Assembly (NCBI RefSeq): GCF_030944405.1
Contig: NZ_CP132339.1
Location: forward strand, 5,332,001 to 5,396,000
Source: Janthinobacterium sp. J1-1
Lineage (GTDB): Bacteria; Pseudomonadota; Gammaproteobacteria; Burkholderiales; Burkholderiaceae_D
DNA length: 64,000 nt
Reading direction: 5' to 3'
Below are positions 34,674 to 43,991 of this stretch, piece after piece. The translations under genes and the position numbers were made by a program. A model generated the notes under the pieces. It did no database searches. It saw only the letters and a program-made list of their open reading frames with translations, and was not told the DNA's origin. Position 1 is the first letter of the stretch. Every line of letters starts with the position of its first letter.

Positions 34674-36404
34674 TTATCTTACCTTGCCTTCTTTCCAAGC
34701 TTGCAGCAATTTATCGTAGGCGATGGTCTCTCCTTTTGGTTTTTCATTGGCCAGCTTTTTCCATGGTGCGTGCTGGTCCGACAGATACTGGTTAGGGTCG
34801 CCCTTGGCATTCAGTTTCGGTGCACACGCCTTCATGCCGGCCCGCTGCAGGCGCGCCATGACCTGGTCCATTTCCTCGGCCAGGTTGTCCATCGCGGCCT
34901 GCGGCGATTTTTCGCCGGTGATCGCGGTGGCCACGTTCTTCCACCACAGCTGCGCCAGCTTCGGATAATCGGGCACATTGTTGCCGGTCGGCGTCCAGGC
35001 CACGCGGGCCGGGCTGCGGTAGAACTCGATCAGGCCGCCGTATTCATTGGCGTGCTTCGTGAAATACTCGTGGCGGATATCGGAATCGCGGATGAACGTC
35101 ACGCCGACGATGGATTTTTTCAGCGACACGGTTTTCGAGGTCACGAATTGCGCGTACAGCCAGGCGGCGGCCTTGCGGTCGTCCGGCGTCGACTTGAACA
35201 GGAACCAGGAACCGACGTCCTGGTAGCCGTTCTGCATGCCATCCTTCCAGTACGGGCCGTGCGGTGACGGCGCCATGCGCCATTTCGGCGTGCCGTCCTT
35301 GTTCACCACCGGCAAGCCCGGCTTCACCATGCCGGCCGTAAAGGCCGTGTACCAGAAAATCTGCTGGGCAATTTCGCCCTGGGCCGGTACCGGGCCGGAC
35401 TCGGAGAAATTCATGCCGTTCGCTTGCGGCGGCGCGTATTTCTTCATCCAGTCGATATATTTGGTCAGCGCAAACACGGCCGCCGGCGAATTGGTGGCGC
35501 CGCCGCGCGACATCGAGGCGCCCACCGGTGTGCACTTGTCGGGGGCCACCTTGATGCCCCACTCGTCGATCGGCATGCCGTTCGGAATGCCCTTGTCGGC
35601 CGCGCCGGCCATCGACAGCCAGGCATCGGTAAAGCGCCAGCCCAGCGATGGATCTTTCTTGCCGTAATCCATGTGGCCGTACACCTTCTTGCCATCGATT
35701 TCTTTCACGTCATTGGTAAAGAAGTCGGCGATGTCTTCATAGGCGGACCAGTTCTGCGGCACGCCCAGCTCATAGCCATACTTGGCCTTGAACTTGGCCT
35801 GCAAGTCCTTGCGCGCGAACCAGTCGGCGCGGAACCAATACAGGTTGGCGAACTGCTGGTCGGGCAGCTGATACACCTTGCCGTCCGGCGCGGTGGTAAA
35901 GCTGATGCCGATAAAGTCCTTCAGGTCCAGGCCGGGATTGGTGAACTCCTTGCCCTTGGCCGCCATATAGTCGGACAGCGGCTCGACGGCGCCGTAGCGG
36001 TAGTGGGTGCCGATCAGGTCGGAATCCGAGATCCAGCCGTCATAGATGCTTTTGCCCGACTGCATGGAGGTCTGCAGCTTTTCCACTACATCGCCTTCCT
36101 GGATGATGTCGTGGCGCACCTTGATGCCGGTGATTTCCTCGAAGGCCTTGGCCAGCGTCTTCGATTCGTAGACGTGGGTGTCGATGGTTTCCGACACCAC
36201 GGAAATTTCCTTGATGCCCTTGGCTTTCAGCTTGGCGGCCGCGTCGATAAACCATTTCATTTCATCGAGCTGCTGCTGCTTGCTCAGGCTGGAAGGCTGG
36301 AATTCCTTGTCGATCCAGGTTTGCGCCTGCTTGACGTCGGCCAGGGCCGCACCCGACACCAGCAGCGCGGCTGCCGCCGCCAGGACTGTACACTGCAATT
36401 TCAT
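34674..36404 (-). CDS. glpV: Glycerol ABC transporter substrate-binding protein
   Basis: This 576-residue periplasmic binding protein of the sugar/glycerol type (family 1) has a Sec signal peptide (MKLQCTVLAAAAALLVSGAALA). It is long compared with most solute-binding proteins but matches GlpV of the rhizobial GlpSTPQUV glycerol importer. Internal blocks include ISVVSETIDTHVYESKTLAK and AFEEITGIKVRHDIIQEGDV. Its position after the two permeases and the small GlpU protein, beside glpD and glpK, fixes the substrate as glycerol with good likelihood. Confidence 0.9.
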   Translation of the reverse strand: MKLQCTVLAAAAALLVSGAALADVKQAQTWIDKEFQPSSLSKQQQLDEMKWFIDAAAKLKAKGIKEISVVSETIDTHVYESKTLAKAFEEITGIKVRHDIIQEGDVVEKLQTSMQSGKSIYDGWISDSDLIGTHYRYGAVEPLSDYMAAKGKEFTNPGLDLKDFIGISFTTAPDGKVYQLPDQQFANLYWFRADWFARKDLQAKFKAKYGYELGVPQNWSAYEDIADFFTNDVKEIDGKKVYGHMDYGKKDPSLGWRFTDAWLSMAGAADKGIPNGMPIDEWGIKVAPDKCTPVGASMSRGGATNSPAAVFALTKYIDWMKKYAPPQANGMNFSESGPVPAQGEIAQQIFWYTAFTAGMVKPGLPVVNKDGTPKWRMAPSPHGPYWKDGMQNGYQDVGSWFLFKSTPDDRKAAAWLYAQFVTSKTVSLKKSIVGVTFIRDSDIRHEYFTKHANEYGGLIEFYRSPARVAWTPTGNNVPDYPKLAQLWWKNVATAITGEKSPQAAMDNLAEEMDQVMARLQRAGMKACAPKLNAKGDPNQYLSDQHAPWKKLANEKPKGETIAYDKLLQAWKEGKVR

Positions 36405-36469
36405 CGTGATTCTCCTTTATAGTTGTCATCCGCGCTGCCGAAAGCGGCACGGTGTTCGCATCTACGACT

Positions 36470-36775
36470 TCATCCCCAACGCATCACTACCAATAACAGT
36501 ACAAAACTGATTGCCGCTCCTATGGTTTGTTGAAATTCGGTAAAACCGGCCCAGGCCAGGTTGACATACGCCGCCGCCAGCAGGCCGACGAACAGGCGGT
36601 CGCCGCGCGTGGTCGGCATCGGCAGGAAACCTTTTCGTTCGATGCTGGGCGAACGGATCTGCCAGATCGTCATGCCGGCCAGCATCAAGCCGATGCAGCA
36701 AAAAAAGATCGCTACTTCCGGCGTCCATGCCATCCAGCCGAACAGGCTGGCTGTGCTGTCTACATTTGGTTCCAT
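36470..36775 (-). CDS. glpU: Small membrane protein DUF2160, GlpU-like
   Basis: This 101-residue protein has two or three membrane helices (WTPEVAIFFCCIGLMLAGM, LFVGLLAAAYVNLAWAGF, AAISFVLLLVVMRWG). It matches DUF2160, the small accessory protein between the permease and binding-protein genes of glycerol ABC operons. MEPNVDSTASLFGWMAW at 36775 starts one base after the glpQ stop. Its role in transport is not understood. Confidence 0.85.
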   Translation of the reverse strand: MEPNVDSTASLFGWMAWTPEVAIFFCCIGLMLAGMTIWQIRSPSIERKGFLPMPTTRGDRLFVGLLAAAYVNLAWAGFTEFQQTIGAAISFVLLLVVMRWG

Positions 36776-36776
36776 C

Positions 36777-37583
36777 TCACACCCTCCCCATGGCAAAACC
36801 CTTGGCGATGTAATGCCGCACGAACCAGATCACCAGCGCGCCGGGCACGATGGTCAAGACACCGGCCGCCGCCAGCACGCCCCAGTCCATGCCGGCCGCC
36901 GACACGGTGCGCGTCATGGTGGCGGCGATCGGCTTGGCGTTGACCGACGTCAAGGTGCGCGCCAGCAGCAGTTCGACCCAGCTGAACATGAAGCAGAAAA
37001 AGGCCGTCACGCCCACGCCGGACTTGATCATCGGCAGGAAAATCTGCACGAAAAAGCGCGGAAAGCTGTAGCCGTCGATATATGCCGTCTCGTCGATTTC
37101 CTTCGGCACGCCCGTCATGAAGCCTTCCAGTATCCATACGGCCAGCGGCACGTTGAACACCATGTGCGCCAGCGCCACGGCCAGGTGGGTGTCCATCAGG
37201 CCGACAGTGGAATACAGCTGGAAGAACGGCACCAGGAACACGGCCGGCGGCGTCATGCGGTTGGTCAGCAGCCAGAAGAACAAATGCTTGTCGCCGACAA
37301 AGTTATAGCGCGAGAACGCATACGCGGCCGGCAAGGCGACGGTGACCGACAGCACCATGTTCAATGCCACATAGATCATCGAGTTGATATAGCCGCTGTA
37401 CCAGGACGGGTCGGTAAAGATGGTGTGGTAGTTGGCAAACGTCAGCTGCTGCGGCCACAGGCTCAACACGCCGACGATTTCCTCATTGGTTTTCAAGGAC
37501 ATGTTCAACATCCAGTAGATCGGCAACATGGACGCGACCAGGAAGGCAAGCAGGATGGCGCCACTGATTTTCTTGTTCATCAT
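36777..37583 (-). CDS. glpQ: Glycerol ABC transporter permease 2
   Basis: This 268-residue inner-membrane permease has six helices. The ABC-contact EAA loop reads EIDETAYIDGYSFPRFFVQI followed by FLPMIKSGVGV. Start MMNKKISGAILLAFLVASML at 37583 overlaps the glpP stop (ATGA). It forms the translocation channel with GlpP. The name follows the rhizobial glp transporter; it is not the glycerophosphodiester phosphodiesterase GlpQ of E. coli. Confidence 0.9.
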   Translation of the reverse strand: MMNKKISGAILLAFLVASMLPIYWMLNMSLKTNEEIVGVLSLWPQQLTFANYHTIFTDPSWYSGYINSMIYVALNMVLSVTVALPAAYAFSRYNFVGDKHLFFWLLTNRMTPPAVFLVPFFQLYSTVGLMDTHLAVALAHMVFNVPLAVWILEGFMTGVPKEIDETAYIDGYSFPRFFVQIFLPMIKSGVGVTAFFCFMFSWVELLLARTLTSVNAKPIAATMTRTVSAAGMDWGVLAAAGVLTIVPGALVIWFVRHYIAKGFAMGRV

Positions 37584-38449
37584 TTCTGGTCTCCCGTACC
37601 CACGCGTTGCATCCAGGTGTACAGCACGAAGCAGAACAGCAGGATGATCAGGAAGTAAATCAGCGAGAAGGCCGAGGCCGGTCCCAGATCGAACTGCCCC
37701 ACGGCTTTCTGTGTCAGGTATTGCGACAAAAAGGTGGTGGCATTGCCCGGTCCGCCGCCGGTCAGCACGAACGGTTCCGTATAGATCATGAAGCTGTCCA
37801 TAAAGCGCAGCAGCACGGCGATCATCAGCACATTGCGCAATTTCGGCAGCTGGATATAGCGGAACACGGCCAGCCGCGAGGCGCCGTCGATGCGTGCCGC
37901 CTGGTAATAGGCGTCGGGTATCGCGCGCAGGCCCGCATAGCACAGCAGCGCGACCAGCGGCGTCCAGTGCCAGATATCCATCACCATCACGGTCAGCCAG
38001 GCGTCGAGCGAATTGCCGTTGTAGTTATAGGCGATGCCCAGCGCATTGAGGGTATAGCCCATCAGCCCGATATCGCCGCGGCCGAAGATCTGCCAGATGG
38101 TGCCGACCACGTTCCAGGGGATCAGCAGCGGCAGCGCGATCAGCACCAGCGCCAGCGACGCCTTCCAGCCATCGGCCGGCATGCACAGGGCGATCAATAT
38201 GCCCAGCGGAATCTGGATCGCCAGCACGGAACCCGAGAACAGCAGCTGGCGCAGCAAGGCGCTGTGCAGGTCGCCGTCGAGCATCACCATGCGGAACCAT
38301 TCGGTGCCGACAAACACTTTTTGCGTGGGACTCAAAATATCCTGCACGGAATAATTTACCACCGTCATCAGCGGCAAAATCGCGGAAAACGCCACGCACA
38401 ACAGCACGGGCAAAATCAGAAACCAGGCACGGTTGTTATCGGTTTTCAT
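37580..38449 (-). CDS. glpP: Glycerol ABC transporter permease 1
   Basis: This 289-residue permease has six predicted membrane helices and the EAA loop AIPDAYYQAARIDGASRLAV followed by FRYIQLPKLRN. ATG 38449 shares a base with the stop of the ATPase gene before it (TGATG). It is partner of GlpQ. The tight overlaps along the cluster show one co-translated operon. Confidence 0.9.
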   Translation of the reverse strand: MKTDNNRAWFLILPVLLCVAFSAILPLMTVVNYSVQDILSPTQKVFVGTEWFRMVMLDGDLHSALLRQLLFSGSVLAIQIPLGILIALCMPADGWKASLALVLIALPLLIPWNVVGTIWQIFGRGDIGLMGYTLNALGIAYNYNGNSLDAWLTVMVMDIWHWTPLVALLCYAGLRAIPDAYYQAARIDGASRLAVFRYIQLPKLRNVLMIAVLLRFMDSFMIYTEPFVLTGGGPGNATTFLSQYLTQKAVGQFDLGPASAFSLIYFLIILLFCFVLYTWMQRVGTGDQK

Positions 38450-39540
38450 CAAGCCACCCGTTTGTCGTTAAGGTAGTACAAGGTGCGCTCAGGCGGAAAG
38501 CGCAAGCGCACGGACTGGCCCGCCACCGCGTCGATGGCGCGCAGTTTGGCCGCCACCGTCACGCTGCCCAGCTGGAACTCGGCCAGGTAGTGCGTGCCCA
38601 TATTGCGCACGGCCAGCACGGTGGCGGCCAGGGTATCGGCGCCAGCCTGGCCAGCGCTCACGCACTCGACAAACTCGGGCCGCACGCCCACGGTGATCTT
38701 GCCCTGCGCACCCGACAATGCCGCGCGCGCCGGTTCGGACAAGGCCAGGAATTGTCCCGCCACCCGTGCCTGGCCATCTACGACCGTACATTCAAGCAAG
38801 TTCATGCCGGGGTTGCCGATAAAGTAGCCGACAAAAGTATGCTCGGGCGCTTCGAACAGCGCCTGCGCGCTGCCGGTCTGCACCACTTCGCCTTGCGTCA
38901 TCACCACTACCTGGTCGGCAAAGGTCAGCGCTTCGACCTGGTCGTGCGTGACGTAGATCAGGGAGAGCTTCAGTTCGTGATGGATTTCCTTGAGTTTGCG
39001 GCGCAGCAGCCATTTCAGGTGCGGATCGATCACCGTCAGCGGTTCGTCGAACAGCACGGCGGCCACGTCGGGCCGCACCAGGCCACGGCCCAGCGAGATC
39101 TTCTGCTTGGCGTCCACCGACAGGCCGCTGGCGCGCATTTTCAGGTCGCTCGACAATTCCAGCATCTGCGCCACCTGCTGCACCCGCTTCCTGACTTCGG
39201 CTTCCTTCCAGCCGCGATTGCGCAGCGGAAAAGCCAGGTTGTCGTGCACGGTCATGGTGTCGTAGATAACGGGAAACTGAAACACCTGCGCGATATTGCG
39301 TGCCTCGGTCGGCAGTTGCGTCACGTCCTTGCCGTCGAACAGCACCTTGCCATGCGACGGTTTCACCAGGCCGGAAATAATATTGAGCAAGGTGGTCTTG
39401 CCGCAACCGGACGGCCCCAGCAAGGCATAGGCGCCGCCGTCCTGCCAGCTCATGCTCATCGGCCGCAGCGCGTAGTCGGCGGGCGCGGAAGGGTTCGGTT
39501 TGTAGGCGTGGGCCAGGTCGACCAGTTCGATACGCGCCAT
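38449..39540 (-). CDS. glpT: Glycerol ABC transporter ATPase 2 (non-canonical signature)
   Basis: This 363-residue ABC ATPase has Walker A GPSGCGKTTLL, Walker B VLFDEPLTVIDPHLK and the switch His in YVTHDQVEAL. The usual LSGGQ signature is replaced by LSVDAKQKISLGRGLVR, a change that I recall as typical of this glycerol-transporter subunit. The C-terminal TOBE region follows. MARIELVDLAHAYKPNPSAP at 39540 starts one base after the glpS stop. It should pair with GlpS in an asymmetric dimer. It is not the E. coli glycerol-3-phosphate permease GlpT. Confidence 0.88.
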   Translation of the reverse strand: MARIELVDLAHAYKPNPSAPADYALRPMSMSWQDGGAYALLGPSGCGKTTLLNIISGLVKPSHGKVLFDGKDVTQLPTEARNIAQVFQFPVIYDTMTVHDNLAFPLRNRGWKEAEVRKRVQQVAQMLELSSDLKMRASGLSVDAKQKISLGRGLVRPDVAAVLFDEPLTVIDPHLKWLLRRKLKEIHHELKLSLIYVTHDQVEALTFADQVVVMTQGEVVQTGSAQALFEAPEHTFVGYFIGNPGMNLLECTVVDGQARVAGQFLALSEPARAALSGAQGKITVGVRPEFVECVSAGQAGADTLAATVLAVRNMGTHYLAEFQLGSVTVAAKLRAIDAVAGQSVRLRFPPERTLYYLNDKRVA

Positions 39541-39541
39541 G

Positions 39542-40633
39542 TCACGCTCCTCCCTGTGGCGCGAACAGCAGGCCGCCATCGGCGCCAAAGATGAACAGCG
39601 ATTGCGGCTGGCAATACACGGTGCAGGCGCTGCCGATGTCGAGATTGTGCACGCCGCCCAGTTGCGCCACCAGCGCCAGGGCGCCGCGCCGCGCGTGGAC
39701 ATAGGTTTCCGAACCGCTGATTTCGGCCAGGTCCACCTGCGCCGCGATCGCCAGGTCATCGCCGGACTGCGGCGCCAGGTGCAGGCTGTGGGCGCGCACG
39801 CCGAGGGTGATTTGCCGCTGGCCGGCCAGCGCCGCCAGTTGCTGTTGACTCAAGGGAATCGACAGGCCATCGGCGGCCTGCGCCACGCCGTGCGCGTCGA
39901 GCTGGGCGTCGATCAGGTTGATCGGCGGATCGCTGAAGGTGCGCGCCACGGCGATGCTGTTGGGCGCATTGAAGACGTCGAGCGTGCGGCCCTGCTGCAG
40001 CAAGCGGCCTTCGTGCAGCACCGCCACATGGCCGCCCAGCTGCAGCGCTTCGAGCGGCTCGGTGGTGGCATAGACCACGGTGGTGCTGCCGCTGGAAAAC
40101 AGTTCCGTCAGTTCGCGCCGCAATTCCTCGCGCAACTTGTAGTCGAGATTGACCAGCGGCTCGTCGAGCAGCAGCAGGGAGGCATCCTTGATCAGCGCGC
40201 GGCCCAGCGCCGTGCGCTGCTGCTGGCCGCCCGACAATTCGCCGGGCCGGCGTTCCAGGTAGGGCGTGATATGCAGGCGCTCGGCCAGCGCCAGCACCTT
40301 GCCGCGGATCTGCGCTTCCGGCTCCTTGCGCAGGCGCAGGGGCGACGCCATATTGTCGTAGACGGAAAAAGCGGGGTAATTGATGAATTGCTGGTAGACC
40401 ATGGCCAGGTTGCGCCGGCTGACAGGCACGCCCGTCACGTCGACGCCATCGGCCACCACCTTGCCGGACGTGGGCTTGTCCAGCCCCGCCATCACGCGCA
40501 TCAAGGTGGTCTTGCCGGCACGCGTGGTGCCCAGCAGCACATTGATGGCGCCCGGCACCAGCGCCAGCGACATCGGATACAGATAAGTGTCAGCACCCTG
40601 CTGCTTGCTGATCTCGCTCAAGTCAAGTTGCAC
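39542..40633 (-). CDS. glpS: Glycerol ABC transporter ATPase 1
   Basis: This 363-residue ABC ATPase has Walker A GTTRAGKTTLM, Q-loop VYQQFINYP, a canonical signature LSGGQQQRTALGRALIKD and Walker B LLLLDEPLVNLD. The position after Walker B where the switch His normally stands reads YATTEPLEALQ, with Thr instead of His. The dimer with GlpT therefore probably has one normal and one degenerate ATP site. The start is GTG at 40633 behind GGAGGAGACGAC. The C-terminal TOBE domain is complete. Confidence 0.88.
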   Translation of the reverse strand: MQLDLSEISKQQGADTYLYPMSLALVPGAINVLLGTTRAGKTTLMRVMAGLDKPTSGKVVADGVDVTGVPVSRRNLAMVYQQFINYPAFSVYDNMASPLRLRKEPEAQIRGKVLALAERLHITPYLERRPGELSGGQQQRTALGRALIKDASLLLLDEPLVNLDYKLREELRRELTELFSSGSTTVVYATTEPLEALQLGGHVAVLHEGRLLQQGRTLDVFNAPNSIAVARTFSDPPINLIDAQLDAHGVAQAADGLSIPLSQQQLAALAGQRQITLGVRAHSLHLAPQSGDDLAIAAQVDLAEISGSETYVHARRGALALVAQLGGVHNLDIGSACTVYCQPQSLFIFGADGGLLFAPQGGA

Positions 40634-40709
40634 GTCGTCTCCTCCAGGTATGGTCGCCGCGCCCTCTGTCGGGGCATGGTCGCTTGCCGCTTGCTACTAC
40701 TACGTACTG

Positions 40710-42245
40710 CTACAGGGGATGCGCCGCCAGCCAGGCATCGAGCAGCTGCTCCGTACCGGCCGGCAAATGCAAGCCCAGCTTGGAGCGCCGCCACAAGATG
40801 TCGGCGGCGCTGACGGCCCATTCATGGCGCCGCAAATAATCGACCTCGGCCGCGTACAGCCCGCTGGCCACCTCCTCGCCCATCTGCGCCACGCTGGCGC
40901 GCCCGTCGAGCAGCGCATGGATGCGCGTGCCATAGGCGCGCGCGTAACGCGCCACCAGCCTGGCCGGCAGCCAGCCATATTGGCGCTGCAAGCCGGTAAT
41001 AAAGGCGCCGAACTCGCTCACCGCGCGGTTGTCGGGCACCTTGCCGAACACGTCGCCGCCCGGCAGGCAGGCTTGCGCCGTCCATGGCCCCCGCTTGTTT
41101 TCGAGCAAGGGCGCCAGCAGGTCGACCGCCTCTTCCGCCAGCTTGCGGAAGGTGGTGATCTTGCCGCCGAAAATACTCAGCAGCGGCGCGCCTTCGCGGT
41201 CCAGCTCGAAGCGGTAATCGCGCGTCACGGCTTTGGCTTGCGCCGATGCATCTTCGACCAGCGGCCGCACGCCGGAATAGGTCCAGACCACGTCGGCAGG
41301 CACGATGGGCTTGCTGAAATAGTAACTGGAAAGTTGGCATAAGTAACTAATTTCCGCCTCGTCGATCGTAACTTTCCCGCTGTCGCCCTGGTAATCGAGA
41401 TCGGTGGTGCCGATCAGGGTGAAATCGTTCTCGTAAGGAATCGCAAACACGATGCGCCCGTCCGGGTGCTGGAAGATATAAGCGTGATCATGCTCGAACA
41501 GGCGCTTGACGACGATATGGCTACCCTTGATCAGGCGCAAATGGCGGCCCTGGGCGGTGGGCGCCGCCTGCTTCAGGAAGTCGGCCGTCCACGGGCCGGT
41601 GGCGTTGACCACGCTGCGCGCGCGCACCTGCACCGTGCCGCCATCGCCTTGCTGCAGGCTGGCCTGCCAGTGATCGGCCTCGCGCACCAGCTTGGCGCAG
41701 CGCGTGCGCGTCAGGACCGTGGCGCCCTTCTCCTTCGCATCAAGGGCGTTGAGCAGCACCAGGCGGGCGTCGTCGACCCAGCCGTCGGAGTAGACAAAAC
41801 CGCGCTTGAACTGCGGCTTCAAGGGCTGGCCGGCCGCATGGCGGTTCAGGGTGATGCTGCTGGAGGCCGGCAGCAGTTCACGTTTCGCCAGCATATCGTA
41901 CAGAAACAGGCCGGCACGGATCAGCCAGGCCGGGCGCTGGCCCTGGGCATGCGGCATCACGAAACGCAGCGGCCACATGATGTGGGGCGCCGAGCGCAGC
42001 AGCACTTCGCGCTCGATCAGGGCCTTGCGCACCAGACCGAATTCATAATATTCGAGGTAGCGCAGGCCGCCGTGGATCAGCTTGGTCGAAGCGGACGAGG
42101 TATGCGACGCCAGGTCATCCTTTTCGCACAGCACCACCGACAGGCCGCGCCCCGCCGCATCGCGCGCGATCCCGGCGCCATTGATGCCGCCGCCGACCAC
42201 CAGCAGATCGCATTCCATCCTCGTGCTCGCCTGTGCTGCCACCAT
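40710..42245 (-). CDS. glpD: Aerobic glycerol-3-phosphate dehydrogenase
   Basis: This 511-residue membrane-associated FAD enzyme oxidises glycerol 3-phosphate to dihydroxyacetone phosphate and reduces quinone. The FAD motif LLVVGGGINGAGIARDAAGR, HTSSASTKLIHGGLRYLEYY, GTTDLDYQGD, TYSGVRPLVED and SIFGGKITTFRKLAEEA are diagnostic. ATG 42245 is five bases after GGAG. It is the first gene of the glp operon, divergent from glpR, and sits 76 bases before glpS. Confidence 0.96.
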   Translation of the reverse strand: MVAAQASTRMECDLLVVGGGINGAGIARDAAGRGLSVVLCEKDDLASHTSSASTKLIHGGLRYLEYYEFGLVRKALIEREVLLRSAPHIMWPLRFVMPHAQGQRPAWLIRAGLFLYDMLAKRELLPASSSITLNRHAAGQPLKPQFKRGFVYSDGWVDDARLVLLNALDAKEKGATVLTRTRCAKLVREADHWQASLQQGDGGTVQVRARSVVNATGPWTADFLKQAAPTAQGRHLRLIKGSHIVVKRLFEHDHAYIFQHPDGRIVFAIPYENDFTLIGTTDLDYQGDSGKVTIDEAEISYLCQLSSYYFSKPIVPADVVWTYSGVRPLVEDASAQAKAVTRDYRFELDREGAPLLSIFGGKITTFRKLAEEAVDLLAPLLENKRGPWTAQACLPGGDVFGKVPDNRAVSEFGAFITGLQRQYGWLPARLVARYARAYGTRIHALLDGRASVAQMGEEVASGLYAAEVDYLRRHEWAVSAADILWRRSKLGLHLPAGTEQLLDAWLAAHPL

Positions 42246-42313
42246 CAAAACTCCATGTCGTTGTAATCAATAAAGATATAATTCATATGCCAGATGAATA
42301 AGATTACGCCAGA

Positions 42314-42367
42314 ATACGAACTCATGGCAACATATTTTCATCATTACCTGTTCGTTTCTGTTCGTTT
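42314..42367. promoter_or_regulatory. Putative GlpR operators in the glpD-glpR gap
   Basis: Two direct repeats of GTTCGTTT lie ten bases apart (42350-42357 and 42360-42367), just before glpR. A third, inverted near-copy (ATACGAAC, 42314-42321, reverse complement GTTCGTAT) lies further towards glpD. Ten-base phasing puts the repeats on one helix face. GTTCG is also the core of the GlpR box known in enterics, so these are likely GlpR sites shared by both promoters. Confidence 0.55.
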
Positions 42368-42385
42368 ATAAAGAAAGAATGCACC

Positions 42386-43147
42386 ATGATCCTCAATCCC
42401 CGCCAGCGCAGCCTGCTCGACGCCGTGCGCCAGCACCTGACCGTGTCGGTCGAAGAACTGGCCCAGCAATTGAAAGTGACGCCGCAGACCGTGCGCCGCG
42501 ACGTCAAGCAGATGGAGGAAGCGCGGCTGCTGGCCCGCTACCATGGCGGCGTCGGCCTGCCCTCGTCGGTGGAAAACATCGATTACAGCCAGCGCCAGGT
42601 ACTCAACAGCGAAGCGAAGCGCCGCATCGCCGCCGCCGTCGCGCTGCAGGTGCCGCATGGCTGTTCGCTGCTGATCAATATCGGCACCACCACCGAGGAA
42701 GTGGCGCGCGCGCTGGGCCAGCACACGGGCTTGCACGTGGTGACCAACAACCTCAACGTGGCCGCCATCCTGGCCGACAATCCCGGCTGCGAAGTGATCG
42801 TCGCCGGCGGCGTGGTGCGCGGACGCGACCGCGGCATCGTCGGCGAAGCCACCATCGACTTCATCCGCCAGTTCAAGGTCGATATCGGCATCATCGGCAT
42901 TTCCAGCATCGACGAGGACGGCAGCCTGCGCGACTTCGACGCGCGCGAAGTGAAGGTGGCGCAAGCCATCATCGAGCAGTCGCGCGAAGTGTGGCTGGTG
43001 GCCGACCAGCACAAGTTCGGCCGCAAGGCCCTGGTGCGCCTGGCCGACCTGGCCCAGGTCGACATGTTGTTTACCGACGCCCCGCCGCCGGCGCTGTTTG
43101 CCCAGGTCTTGCGCGACGCCGCCGTCAAGCTGGTGGTGGCCGGCTGA
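42386..43147 (+). CDS. glpR: DeoR-family glycerol-3-phosphate regulon repressor
   Basis: This 253-residue regulator has an N-terminal DeoR winged helix (VSVEELAQQLKVTPQTVRRD, then VKQMEEARLLARYHGGV). A C-terminal sugar-phosphate sensor domain follows (LINIGTTTEEVARAL, VVTNNLNVAAIL, GIVGEATIDFI, GISSIDEDGSLRDFD). It diverges from glpD. In known systems GlpR represses the glp genes until glycerol 3-phosphate binds. Direct repeats upstream are likely its own targets. Confidence 0.94.
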   Translation: MILNPRQRSLLDAVRQHLTVSVEELAQQLKVTPQTVRRDVKQMEEARLLARYHGGVGLPSSVENIDYSQRQVLNSEAKRRIAAAVALQVPHGCSLLINIGTTTEEVARALGQHTGLHVVTNNLNVAAILADNPGCEVIVAGGVVRGRDRGIVGEATIDFIRQFKVDIGIIGISSIDEDGSLRDFDAREVKVAQAIIEQSREVWLVADQHKFGRKALVRLADLAQVDMLFTDAPPPALFAQVLRDAAVKLVVAG

Positions 43148-43475
43148 GGTTCTGAGGTCCTTTCCGGGCAGGAAAATGGCGGTGCAATGCCGCCATGTGT
43201 GGACAATCTCACTTAACGCAATGAAATAGTTAGCAAAACCCAAAAATCCTGTTACCATTGAGGCAACAAGAGTTGGTTTTTTAATCTTCCTCTCTGGCAA
43301 CACTATTGCATGCTTGCCATGACTGGTCGCGACGGTAGCGGAAGGAAGAAAAACTTGTGGCGCAGCGCTCTCCCGGCAACGGCGGGAACGCCGCCTCCCG
43401 CACGCATACCGACAACCATGCACTCGACCGCAAGCGCCCCGACCCTGCCCGATGCTGCCCAGTGAAGGAAAACAG
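43148..43475 (+). other. Non-coding interval with a hairpin after glpR
   Basis: In these 328 bases I see no gene. A 7-bp perfect hairpin (ATGGCGG / CCGCCAT, 43176-43196) lies shortly after the glpR stop, without a T-run. A stretch low in GC (43215-43290) probably holds the marR promoter. ACTATTGCATGCTTGCC near 43305 has partial dyad symmetry that could be a MarR site, but this is weak. Confidence 0.4.
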
Positions 43476-43991
43476 ATGAACCACAATATTGAATCGGCCA
43501 CCATGCCGGCCCCCGCCAGTGCCACCAACGCGGCCAATGCGGCCAGCGTCAGCGAGCTGGAAGCCCACCTGGGCTACTGGCTGCGTTTTGTTTCCAACCA
43601 TGTGTCGCACAGCTTCCAGAAAAAAGCCGAAGCCAATGGCGTGACGGTGTCCGAATGGGTGGTGCTGCGCGAAATGTTCCGCCTCGGCTGCACCTCGCCC
43701 ACCGTGCTGGCGCAAGTGGCCGGCATGAGCAAGGGCGCCGTCTCGAAACTGATCGACCGCCTGGAAGGCAAGGGCATGGTCAGCAAATCGATCCTGCTGG
43801 CCGACCGCCGCCAGCACTCGATCGAGCTGACCAGCGAAGGCGAAGCGCTGGTGCCGGTGCTGGCTGGCATGGCCGACCAGAACGACGAGGAATTCTTCGG
43901 CCAGTTGCCGCCGGAATTGCGCGAGAACCTGCTGGTGGCGATGAAGGAAGTGGCGCGCACGCACCAGCTCAAGAGCGAGCCGCTGAACTAG
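43476..43991 (+). CDS. MarR-family transcriptional regulator
   Basis: This 171-residue regulator starts MNHNIESATMPAPASATNAA at 43476 behind AAGGAAAACAG, with a low-complexity Ala-rich N-terminal arm. The winged helix covers about residues 60-125: VTVSEWVVLREMF, TVLAQVAGMSKGAVSKLIDR, LEGKGMVSK and DRRQHSIELTSEG (the wing). No target gene is adjacent in a divergent layout, so its regulon is unknown. It overlaps the convergent diguanylate cyclase by four bases at the stop (CTAG). Confidence 0.9.
   Translation: MNHNIESATMPAPASATNAANAASVSELEAHLGYWLRFVSNHVSHSFQKKAEANGVTVSEWVVLREMFRLGCTSPTVLAQVAGMSKGAVSKLIDRLEGKGMVSKSILLADRRQHSIELTSEGEALVPVLAGMADQNDEEFFGQLPPELRENLLVAMKEVARTHQLKSEPLN

Noticed and set aside
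43176..43196. Hairpin after glpR as a rho-independent terminator
   Set aside because: The stem is only seven base pairs and no T-run follows, so it is listed only as part of the non-coding interval.
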